DNA from: an uncultured Bacteroidales bacterium
GTDB taxonomy: Bacteria > Bacteroidota > Bacteroidia > Bacteroidales > UBA932
DNA length: 6,596 nt
Direction of reading: 5' to 3'
Assembly: GCA_946405485.1 (NCBI GenBank)
Contig: CAMJHJ010000138.1
Coordinates: forward strand, 1 to 6,596
The translations under genes were made by a program, and so were the position numbers. Position 1 is the first letter of the stretch; every line of letters starts with the position of its first letter. Positions 1-6,218 of this stretch are shown here, one piece after another. Below the pieces are notes generated by a model that was not told where the DNA came from, searched no databases, and saw only the letters and a program-made list of their open reading frames with translations.

Positions 1-1823
1 GCGATCAGGGAAGAGGAATTCCACCACCAGCTCCAGTCCACATGGTAAATCTCCGCGTGGAGGCCGGACACAGACACGCCCTTTCCTTCGGGGTCGACTG
101 TCGCCACGTCGAAACGATGTTCGACACCCCGGCGCAGGAATTTGTCCTCCCAGTCTGTGACCTCCTGCTCCGTCTTGATGCCGACGTAGACATCGAAGGG
201 GGAGAGGCGGAACTCGGAATAGCCGGTGCTGAATTCGCCGGAAGGCTCATAGGCGCGCAGCGTGAATCCGGCACCCAGCATGCCGGGTACGGCGCGCTTG
301 TCCAGCTTGACGCCGGCGCTGATTGCGCAGTGGCCGCTGCTGTCCGTCTGCATGGGGGCGTAGGTGAAACGCTGGTCGGCGAACTCCCGGGCGTCATCCT
401 TGAAGTCATAGTCCTCGTAGCCCTTGAATGCGGTCCTGGCGGAGGTGAGATCGACTTCACCCTCCACTTTCAGGCCGCTGCCGGGGGCACCGTACAGCCA
501 GGCTACATTGATGTCACCGCGTGTGTCGCCGTCCAGGCGTATCGTCGGTGATGCGAAACGCAGGTCGATGTCCAGTTTGTTGGGTTTGACGGTTTCGATA
601 CGGACGCCCTTGGTGAAAGTCTGGCCGCCAAGTTCGACCTGGACGGTCCAACGGCCTGTCTGGGCGTCGGGCTGGGTCGCAAAGGGGAAATGGAACAGGG
701 GCTTCCCATCGTAACGGCGGGTGAGGGCCTGTACTTCCTGCCCGTCCGCATTGCGCAGCCGGGCCGTCACGGGATAACCGGTCGGCAAGGTGCCGTCGTC
801 GAAGAGAACCACGGTGCCGATATGGAGGGTGTCGCCGGGACGCCAGACGCCCCGCTCGCCGAAGATGTAGGCCTTGATCCCGTCTTTGTGGGTCGTGCCC
901 TCGACGTCGAAGTTGCTGGTGGACAGCGCCTTTTCATTCTTCAGGTCCAGATAGGAACGGCTGTTGCCAGACGTGGCGACGAGGAAACGGGCCTCATCCC
1001 GTACGGGGATGGAAAGGTGGCCGTCCCGGTCGGTCACTCCCTTGCCGAGTTCCTGCCGGACGAAATCGTACAGCTTCACGCGCGCACCGCTGACGGGCTG
1101 GCCGCTGATGATGTCGAAGGCGAAGACCTCCAGGGCCTTGTCACCGCGTTTGGCGAGCAGGGCGAGGTTGCTGCACAGCAGGCTCACGCTCCGCTCCCGG
1201 TAGGTATCGTAGTTGCCGAAAGAGTAATCGCTGTCGTAGAAATCTTCCTGGACGAGAGGCTCCCGTCCGCGGATCTCGACATAATAGATGGCGCCCGGTT
1301 CGGGACGGACCATCTCGTCGAACTCCAGCGCATAAGTCTTCTGCGTCCGGATATGCGCTGCGCCCGGGCTTCCCAGCACGATCAGCGTATCCGCGATGAG
1401 TTTGGAGACGCGGTCGAGTTCGTAGCGGGCGTCATAGCTGTTCTGCATGTACTGGAGCACGTTGCTTTCGAAAACCTTCCGGACCCGGACCTGCGCCTTG
1501 GCGTAGCCGGTCGAAACGAAGGGCAGGTCCAGCCGGCCCGAAGAGGGCAGGATGGAGCCTTTGCCCACGAAACGGATCTTGGGAACGATTTCTTCGTTGG
1601 AAAGCAGGTCGGCCTGGGGGCTCACCCCGGCGGGTTCCGCCTGGACGGCCTGTGCGGCGGGGGCCGCTCCGGCCGGCTGGGCGCTGATGGGCTCTCCGGA
1701 GCCCGGGGCGGCGGTGACTCCGTCGGAAGGACCGGCGGAAGAACGGGCTTGTTTGGGATGGTTGCAGCCTGCGAAGACAAGCAGGCAAGCCAGTGCGAGC
1801 GGAAGGAATCTGAAGGTTTTCAT
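1..1823 (-). CDS. Bacterial alpha-2-macroglobulin family lipoprotein, N-terminal part (runs off the left edge)
   Basis: Read from ATG at 1823, the frame is open for 607 codons to the window edge. Seen: a lipoprotein signal peptide (K2/R5, hydrophobic core 6-18, FAGC lipobox, lipidated Cys20), then an Ala/Pro/Gly/Ser/Gln-rich tether (about 22-70). After that come macroglobulin-like beta domains with family signatures: LALLAKRGDKALEVFAFD (220-237), KLYDFVRQELGKGVTD (250-265), the ERGVWRPGD motif (323-331), VKPNKLDID (412-420), AWLYGAPGSG (441-450) and DWSWWWNSSS (596-605). Known for the family: members of about 1,500-1,900 residues trap proteases at the cell envelope, often through a C-terminal thioester, and the gene commonly sits next to pbpC. 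Inference: a membrane-anchored, periplasm-facing protease inhibitor working with the adjacent PbpC. The segment that would hold a thioester lies outside the window, so trapping chemistry cannot be judged. The next gene is divergent, 30 bp away. Confidence 0.9.
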   Translation of the reverse strand, partial: MKTFRFLPLALACLLVFAGCNHPKQARSSAGPSDGVTAAPGSGEPISAQPAGAAPAAQAVQAEPAGVSPQADLLSNEEIVPKIRFVGKGSILPSSGRLDLPFVSTGYAKAQVRVRKVFESNVLQYMQNSYDARYELDRVSKLIADTLIVLGSPGAAHIRTQKTYALEFDEMVRPEPGAIYYVEIRGREPLVQEDFYDSDYSFGNYDTYRERSVSLLCSNLALLAKRGDKALEVFAFDIISGQPVSGARVKLYDFVRQELGKGVTDRDGHLSIPVRDEARFLVATSGNSRSYLDLKNEKALSTSNFDVEGTTHKDGIKAYIFGERGVWRPGDTLHIGTVVLFDDGTLPTGYPVTARLRNADGQEVQALTRRYDGKPLFHFPFATQPDAQTGRWTVQVELGGQTFTKGVRIETVKPNKLDIDLRFASPTIRLDGDTRGDINVAWLYGAPGSGLKVEGEVDLTSARTAFKGYEDYDFKDDAREFADQRFTYAPMQTDSSGHCAISAGVKLDKRAVPGMLGAGFTLRAYEPSGEFSTGYSEFRLSPFDVYVGIKTEQEVTDWEDKFLRRGVEHRFDVATVDPEGKGVSVSGLHAEIYHVDWSWWWNSSSLI

Positions 1824-1838
1824 TCGCGGGAAAATTAG

Positions 1839-1846
1839 TATTTTTG
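1839..1846 (+). promoter_or_regulatory. Candidate -7 box for pbpC
   Basis: TATTTTTG matches the Bacteroidota consensus TAnnTTTG and lies in the 30-bp gap between the divergent genes. The G of the box is only 7 bp before the pbpC ATG, so the transcript would start at or within a few bases of the start codon. A partial -33 element (TTT at 1817-1819) sits 19 bp upstream, inside the start of the macroglobulin gene. It faces the opposing box at 1859-1866. Confidence 0.5.
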
Positions 1847-1853
1847 TTCTCCG

Positions 1854-4163
1854 ATGAACAAAGGTACGAAAATAGTTCTGATTGTAGCCTATGTTTTATT
1901 GCTGGGTTATGCGTTCTGCCTGCCCAGGAACCTGTTTCCGTCCCCTTGCTCGGCCACGCTCCTGAGCCGCGACGGGACGCTGCTCGGCGCGCAGATCTCC
2001 CCGGAAGGCCAATGGTACTTCGGCGGGAAAGATACCGTGCCGGAAAAGTTCGAGAAATGTATCATCTGTTATGAAGACAAGCGCTTCCGCCTTCATGGAG
2101 GCGTGGACCCGCTGTCTGTCTTCCGGGCTATAAAGCAAAACCTGGGCCAGGGAAAGGTCGTCAGCGGCGCCAGCACCCTGACGATGCAGGTGATACGCAT
2201 GAGCCGCGCCGACGCGCCCCGGAACCTGCCGGAAAAACTCTGGGAGGCGGTGCTGGCCACGCGCCTGGAATGGCGGTGCTCCAAAGATGAGATCCTGGGC
2301 CTGTATGCCTCCCATGCGCCTTTCGGAGGCAATGTGGTGGGCCTCGAGGCCGCGGCCTGGCGTTATTTCGGCCGTCCCGCGGACGAGTTGTCCTGGGCCG
2401 AAAACGCGACGCTCGCCGTCTTGCCCAACGCCCCGGCCCTCATCCATCCGGGACGAAACCGGGAGCGTTTGCAGGCCAAGCGCGACGCTTTGCTGGACCG
2501 GCTCTGCCGCAAGGGCGTGATCGATGACACGGAGTGCCTGCTCGCAAAGGACGAACCCCTTCCGGACAAGCCGCGTCCCATGCCCGACCTGGCGTATCAT
2601 CTGCTGCAGCGCGCCCGTAGGGAGGGCGGCCCGCGGGAGGTCCGTTCCACCCTCGACGCCGATCTCCAGCGCCGGGTGGTCGCCATCGCAGGGCGTCATT
2701 TCCAGGAATACCATACCAACCTTGTAGATAACATGGGCATCCTGGTCGCGGAAATCCCGACCGGGGAGATCCTGGCCTATTACGGCAACACACGAGGCTG
2801 CGCCTCCGGACTGCGGGGGACCGACGTGGACATGGTCCCGGCCGCCCGTTCCAGCGGCAGCACGCTCAAGCCCTTGCTCTATGCGGCGATGCTGCAGGAC
2901 GGGCTGATCCTGCCCGGGACGCTGATCAAGGATACGCCCTACAATTACAACAATTTCTCTCCGAAGAATTTCAATCTCGGTTACGACGGCGCGGTGCCTG
3001 CGCATGAGGTGATCGAACGCTCGCTGAACGTACCTTCCGTGCGCATGTTGGAGCAATACGGGGCTGAGCGTTTCCTGGCCCTGCTGCGGGAGCTGGGTTT
3101 CACGACCATCGACAAGAGTGCGGACCATTATGGCTTGTCCCTGATCCTCGGAGGGGCCGAGATCTCGTTGGAGACCCTGGCCCGGGCTTATTATTATCTT
3201 GCCGCCAAATTGTCGGACGAGACGGTCTATAAGGACCTTTCTTATGAATCCGGTGTCCGCCGGAAACGCCTGGACCCCGGAGCGGTGCCTCTTTCGCCCT
3301 CTGCGATCTGGCTCACCTTCGATGCCCTTTCCAACGCCAACCGCCCCGAGGAGGAGGCCTCCTGGCTGGATTTCACTTCCTCCCGCAAGATCGCCTGGAA
3401 GACGGGGACAAGCTGGGGAGACCGGGATGCCTGGAGCGTAGGCGTGTCGGGACGGTATGTCGTGGCGGTCTGGACAGGGAACAGCGACGGCGAAGGCCGT
3501 GCGGGCATGACAGGCGTGTCCTATGCCGCACCGGTGATGTTCGATGTGTTTGCCGCCCTGCCCTCTTCCCGATGGTTCGAGATGCCTTTGTACGACATGG
3601 CGCCGGTGGAGGTATGCCGCCGCAGCGGCCTGCCCGCAAGTACCTTATGCCCGGAACGGGATACGATCCAGGCTCCGGACATCCAGACGCGGCCCGCCCC
3701 CTGTCCCTACCACCGCCTGGTACATCTGGATGCGCAGCGACGCTGGCAAGTCAACGCCGACTGTTGCCCGGTGGACGAGATCGTGACGGACACTTGCTTC
3801 ATCCTGCCGCCTGCGCAGGAATGGTACTACCGGCGCCGCCACCTGGATTACCAGCCGCTTCCGCCGAAGCATCCTCTTTTCGATGCGGCTTCCGGTGGCC
3901 GCAATCCCATCGAAATCATTTATCCCCAGTCCGGGGTGACCGTGGTGCCGGCGCGCGGACTGGACGGGGAAAAGAAGGGCGCCGTGCTGCGGGCGGCGCA
4001 TTCCGATCCGGACGCCGTGCTCTACTGGCATCTGGACGGGGAATACCTGGGGGAGACCCGCGGTTTCCACGAGATGATGGTGTCGCCGGCTCCGGGTCCG
4101 CATCGTCTGACCTTGGTCGACGGAGACGGACAGAGCCGCAGCGTGTCTTTCAACGGAGGTTAG
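1854..4163 (+). CDS. pbpC: Penicillin-binding protein 1C (bifunctional glycosyltransferase/transpeptidase)
   Basis: A 769-residue class A penicillin-binding protein that polymerises and cross-links peptidoglycan on the periplasmic face of the inner membrane. Seen: an N-terminal membrane anchor (about 6-24) and a GT51 domain (about 35-235) with catalytic E74 in EDKRF, GASTLTMQ (105-112) and FGGN (157-160). The transpeptidase domain (about 290-570) has SxxK as S336-T-L-K339, SxN as S390-L-N392 and KTG as K516-T-G518-T-S, followed by GDRDAW. Next comes a cysteine-containing segment (C588, C599, C617 in CPYH, C637, C638, C648), then a BiPBP_C-like beta domain (about 683-765). Length and domain order are those of PbpC. 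The start at 1854 is required for the anchor, since the next in-frame Met is residue 111. The neighbouring alpha-2-macroglobulin is the classic genomic partner. The stop overlaps the convergent hydrolase gene by 4 bp. C69 and C72 just before catalytic E74 are somewhat unusual. Confidence 0.96.
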   Translation: MNKGTKIVLIVAYVLLLGYAFCLPRNLFPSPCSATLLSRDGTLLGAQISPEGQWYFGGKDTVPEKFEKCIICYEDKRFRLHGGVDPLSVFRAIKQNLGQGKVVSGASTLTMQVIRMSRADAPRNLPEKLWEAVLATRLEWRCSKDEILGLYASHAPFGGNVVGLEAAAWRYFGRPADELSWAENATLAVLPNAPALIHPGRNRERLQAKRDALLDRLCRKGVIDDTECLLAKDEPLPDKPRPMPDLAYHLLQRARREGGPREVRSTLDADLQRRVVAIAGRHFQEYHTNLVDNMGILVAEIPTGEILAYYGNTRGCASGLRGTDVDMVPAARSSGSTLKPLLYAAMLQDGLILPGTLIKDTPYNYNNFSPKNFNLGYDGAVPAHEVIERSLNVPSVRMLEQYGAERFLALLRELGFTTIDKSADHYGLSLILGGAEISLETLARAYYYLAAKLSDETVYKDLSYESGVRRKRLDPGAVPLSPSAIWLTFDALSNANRPEEEASWLDFTSSRKIAWKTGTSWGDRDAWSVGVSGRYVVAVWTGNSDGEGRAGMTGVSYAAPVMFDVFAALPSSRWFEMPLYDMAPVEVCRRSGLPASTLCPERDTIQAPDIQTRPAPCPYHRLVHLDAQRRWQVNADCCPVDEIVTDTCFILPPAQEWYYRRRHLDYQPLPPKHPLFDAASGGRNPIEIIYPQSGVTVVPARGLDGEKKGAVLRAAHSDPDAVLYWHLDGEYLGETRGFHEMMVSPAPGPHRLTLVDGDGQSRSVSFNGG
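1859..1866 (-). promoter_or_regulatory. Candidate -7 box for the alpha-2-macroglobulin gene
   Basis: The minus strand reads TACCTTTG, an exact match to the Bacteroidota -7 consensus TAnnTTTG. Transcription would start near 1853, giving a leader of about 30 nt before the ATG at 1823. The box lies inside codons 2-5 of the divergent pbpC gene. No convincing -33 TTTG is visible about 20 nt upstream. The call rests on motif and spacing only. Confidence 0.5.
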
Positions 4164-4852
4164 CGGTATTCGATCCCGTCCACCCAGCCGGTTTCGGGGT
4201 CTTTCTCATTGAAGGGCTGGAGGAAGGGATTGTGCGTGCGCTCGTAGCCGATGGTCGTGCCGCCGCCGTGCCCGGGATGGACATCCGTGTCCGCGTCCAG
4301 GCCCATGAGTTTCTCCATGACGGAAACGATCAGCTTGTCGTAGTCGGCCCAGGGAAGCTGGGTGTTGCCGATGGTGCCGGCAAAAAGGGTGTCACCGCTG
4401 AATAGCTGCCCGTCTTCCTCGCAGAGATAGCAGACGCCGCCGGGGGAATGCCCGGGGGTCGCAATGACTTTGAAGACCATTTCCCCGAAACGAAGGACTT
4501 CACCGTCGCTGACGGAGGCCGGAACCCAGTCTGTATCGGGAACGGGCATTCCGCAACCTGCGGCAAACACGGCGTCTCCCCGGAGGACGGGTTCCTCGTC
4601 CGGATGGAGATAGACGGGGATGCCGTATTTCTCTACACAATGTTTCACGCCATAGATGTGGTCGAAATGGGCATGGGTCAGCAGGATGGCCTGCAGGCGC
4701 AGGCCTTCTTTTTCCAAAAGTGCGTCCAGCGCGCCGGTTTCCCCGTTGCCGAGGAATCCGGGGTCCACGAGGACCGCTGCGCCGTTCCCGTCGCTGACGA
4801 GATAGGCGTGTTCCTCGAAAGGATTGCAAGTGAATTGTCGGATGTTGGTCAT
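4160..4852 (-). CDS. MBL-fold metallo-hydrolase, YcbL/glyoxalase II-like
   Basis: A 230-residue cytoplasmic metallo-beta-lactamase-fold hydrolase with no signal peptide. All metal-binding motifs are visible: THAHFDH (H60, H62, D64, H65), H135 in GHSPGG, bridging D154 in SGDTLF, and H195 in PGHG, which predicts a dinuclear metal site. The short length and the lack of the helical C-terminal domain of classical glyoxalase II fit the YcbL type. Known for the family: such enzymes often hydrolyse S-D-lactoylglutathione or other thioesters, but many members have unknown substrates. Bacteroidota generally lack glutathione, so the real substrate is open. The start at 4852 gives the usual MTNIRQF-type N-terminus and has a -7 box 20 bp upstream. 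The gene is convergent with pbpC (4-bp overlap) and divergent from the first kinase. Family assignment is firm; the substrate is not. Confidence 0.93.
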   Translation of the reverse strand: MTNIRQFTCNPFEEHAYLVSDGNGAAVLVDPGFLGNGETGALDALLEKEGLRLQAILLTHAHFDHIYGVKHCVEKYGIPVYLHPDEEPVLRGDAVFAAGCGMPVPDTDWVPASVSDGEVLRFGEMVFKVIATPGHSPGGVCYLCEEDGQLFSGDTLFAGTIGNTQLPWADYDKLIVSVMEKLMGLDADTDVHPGHGGGTTIGYERTHNPFLQPFNEKDPETGWVDGIEYR

Positions 4853-4872
4853 CGGAGCGTCTTTTTCATCTG

Positions 4873-4880
4873 CAAAATTA
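4873..4880 (-). promoter_or_regulatory. Candidate -7 box for the MBL-fold hydrolase gene
   Basis: The minus strand reads TAATTTTG, matching TAnnTTTG. The predicted start is near 4867, giving a leader of about 15 nt to the ATG at 4852. No clear -33 TTTG is seen. It is back to back with the kinase box at 4893-4900, with 12 bp between them. Confidence 0.5.
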
Positions 4881-4892
4881 AAAAAGCTTTGC

Positions 4893-4900
4893 TAAATTTG
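4893..4900 (+). promoter_or_regulatory. Candidate -7 box for the first deoxynucleoside kinase gene
   Basis: TAAATTTG matches TAnnTTTG. The predicted start is near 4906, giving a leader of about 22 nt to the ATG at 4929. The region is AT-rich compared with the surrounding genes, as expected for a promoter. No clear -33 TTTG is visible at about 20 bp upstream. Confidence 0.55.
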
Positions 4901-4928
4901 TAGGACATCACGATTAATTACGCAGGTC

Positions 4929-5543
4929 ATGCATATCGGAGTAGCAGGAAATATCGGGAGCGGCAAGACGACGCTGACGCGGATGCTTGCGGAGCATTAC
5001 GGCTGGACGCCCCAATATGAGGCGGTCACCTACAACCCCTACCTGGAAGATTACTACAAGGACATTTCCCGCTGGTCCTACAACCTGGAGACCTACTTCC
5101 TGGCGCAGCGTTTCAAAGACCTGCTGGAAATCTCCAAATCCGACGACGTCATCATCCAGGACCGGACGATCCTGGAGGGCGTGTACATTTTCGTGGCCAA
5201 CAATAAGGCGCTCGGCAACCTCTCCGAGCGGGATTTCGACACCTACATGCAGTTGTTCGAACTGATGATGTCGATGGTGCGTCTGCCGGACCTGCTGATT
5301 TACCTCAAGTCTTCCGTCCCGCACCTGGTATCCCAGATCCAGAAACGCGGCCGGGATTATGAGCAGGGCATCAGCCTGGAGTACCTTTCGGGCCTGAATG
5401 AACGGTATGAATCGTGGATTTCTTCCTATAAGGGACCCCTGCTGATCCTGGATGCGGACGCGCTCGATTTCCAGAACCGGCCGGAGGATTTCGAGTCCGT
5501 TACGGACAAGATCGACGCCCGCCTCTTTGGGCTTTTCAAGTAA
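4929..5543 (+). CDS. Deoxynucleoside kinase, first of a tandem pair
   Basis: A 204-residue kinase of the dCK/dGK/dAK family, which moves a phosphate from ATP to the 5'-hydroxyl of a deoxynucleoside in cytoplasmic DNA-precursor salvage. Seen: Walker A GNIGSGKTT (7-15), E31 in the position of the dCK catalytic Glu53, the NPYL block (36-39), RWS (48-50), the DRT motif (78-80, equivalent to ERS in animal enzymes), and an arginine-rich LID (KRGRDYE, 139-145). By hand alignment to human dCK, R104 is kept as R61, but Q97 is replaced by E54 and D133 by G84. Both are base-contact positions, so the preferred base may differ from that of the paralogue. The start is the only one that keeps the family's M-H-I/V N-terminus. 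It has its own -7 box, and 36 bp separate it from the next gene. The exact substrate cannot be read from sequence. Confidence 0.93.
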   Translation: MHIGVAGNIGSGKTTLTRMLAEHYGWTPQYEAVTYNPYLEDYYKDISRWSYNLETYFLAQRFKDLLEISKSDDVIIQDRTILEGVYIFVANNKALGNLSERDFDTYMQLFELMMSMVRLPDLLIYLKSSVPHLVSQIQKRGRDYEQGISLEYLSGLNERYESWISSYKGPLLILDADALDFQNRPEDFESVTDKIDARLFGLFK

Positions 5544-5557
5544 TTCCGTTAGATTTG
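5526..5557 (+). promoter_or_regulatory. Candidate -33/-7 promoter for the second deoxynucleoside kinase gene
   Basis: TTTG at 5526-5529 (inside the end of the first kinase gene) and TAGATTTG at 5550-5557 are spaced 20 bp apart, matching both halves of the Bacteroidota promoter (TTTG / TAnnTTTG). The predicted start is near 5563, giving a leader of about 17 nt to the ATG at 5580. This is the best promoter match in the window. It suggests the second kinase can be expressed apart from the first, although read-through is also likely because no terminator separates them. Confidence 0.6.
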
Positions 5558-5579
5558 TATATCATTAATTCTTACCAAT

Positions 5580-6218
5580 ATGCACGTTGCAATAGCAGGT
5601 AACATCGGAAGCGGCAAGACGACACTCACGAAGATGCTCGCCGCCCATTACGGCTGGACGCCGAAATTCGAGTCCGTGGACTTCAATCCCTACCTGTCCG
5701 ATTTCTACGAGGATATGGAGCGCTGGTCTTTCAACCTCCAGATTTATTTTCTCAACAAGCGTTTCAAGGATGTGGTGGAGATCTCCCGCTGCGACGACGT
5801 CGTCATCCAGGACCGTACGATCTTCGAAGACGCGCGCATCTTCGCCCCCAATCTCCATGCGATGGGGCTGATGTCCACCCGGGATTTCGAGAATTATACA
5901 GACCTCTTCGACCTGATGATGTCGCTGGTAAGCCCGCCCGACCTGCTGATCTACCTCCGTTCCTCTATCCCCAATCTGATCTCCCAGATCCAGAAACGGG
6001 GCCGCGAGTATGAGAAAAGCATCCGGATCGACTACATCACGGGTCTTAACGAACGCTATGAGGAGTGGATCAAGGACTATAAGGGCAACCTGCTCGTGAT
6101 CGATGCGGACAATATCAAGTTCGGCAACAATCCGGAGGATTTCGCCAAGGTCACGGACATGATCGACGCCCAGTTGTATGGATTATTTTCACCCAGTAAA
6201 GATAGTTATGGACAATAA
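5580..6218 (+). CDS. Deoxynucleoside kinase, second of a tandem pair
   Basis: A 212-residue kinase, co-linear without gaps with its upstream neighbour over residues 1-203 (130 identities by hand count, about 64%). Seen: Walker A GNIGSGKTT (7-15), E31, NPYL (36-39), RWS (48-50), DRT (78-80) and LID KRGREYE (139-145). Unlike the first copy it keeps the set matching human dCK Q97, R104 and D133, as Q54, R61 and D84, so a dAdo/dGuo/dCyd-type preference is the simplest guess. It has a nine-residue C-terminal tail (204-212, SPSKDSYGQ) absent from the first copy, whose coding DNA carries the start codon of the next gene (11-bp overlap). Known precedent: in Lactobacillus acidophilus, tandem paralogous kinases (dAK and dGK) form heterodimers; the same is possible here but unproven. 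Confidence 0.93.
   Translation: MHVAIAGNIGSGKTTLTKMLAAHYGWTPKFESVDFNPYLSDFYEDMERWSFNLQIYFLNKRFKDVVEISRCDDVVIQDRTIFEDARIFAPNLHAMGLMSTRDFENYTDLFDLMMSLVSPPDLLIYLRSSIPNLISQIQKRGREYEKSIRIDYITGLNERYEEWIKDYKGNLLVIDADNIKFGNNPEDFAKVTDMIDAQLYGLFSPSKDSYGQ

Noticed and set aside
690..1838. Open frame of 382 codons on the plus strand opposite the macroglobulin gene
   Set aside because: It lies entirely antisense to a frame with a signal peptide and clear macroglobulin motifs. Its translation shows no recognisable domain and is a by-product of GC-rich codon use.
1896..3128. Open frame of 410 codons on the minus strand opposite pbpC
   Set aside because: It is antisense to the catalytic motifs of PbpC, has composition typical of a shadow frame, and has no domain I recognise.
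3572..4405. Open frame of 277 codons on the plus strand spanning the pbpC/hydrolase junction
   Set aside because: It is out of frame with the pbpC C-terminus and antisense to the hydrolase, with a low-complexity Gly/Ala/Arg-rich translation.
4448..4903. Open frame of 151 codons on the plus strand opposite the hydrolase gene
   Set aside because: It is antisense to all the metal-binding motifs of the hydrolase and covers the divergent promoter region.
5541..5579. Terminator between the two kinase genes
   Set aside because: I find no convincing GC-rich hairpin followed by a T-run; the gap is better explained by the -7 box.
6181..6207. AT-rich patch before the acyl-CoA synthetase as a possible promoter
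   Set aside because: TATTTTCA does not meet the TAnnTTTG pattern, and the stretch is coding sequence of the kinase.
4929..6218. Long direct repeat (shared stretches such as the P-loop and LID coding regions)
   Set aside because: The similarity is spread over two complete in-frame paralogous genes. It is gene duplication, not a mobile or regulatory repeat.
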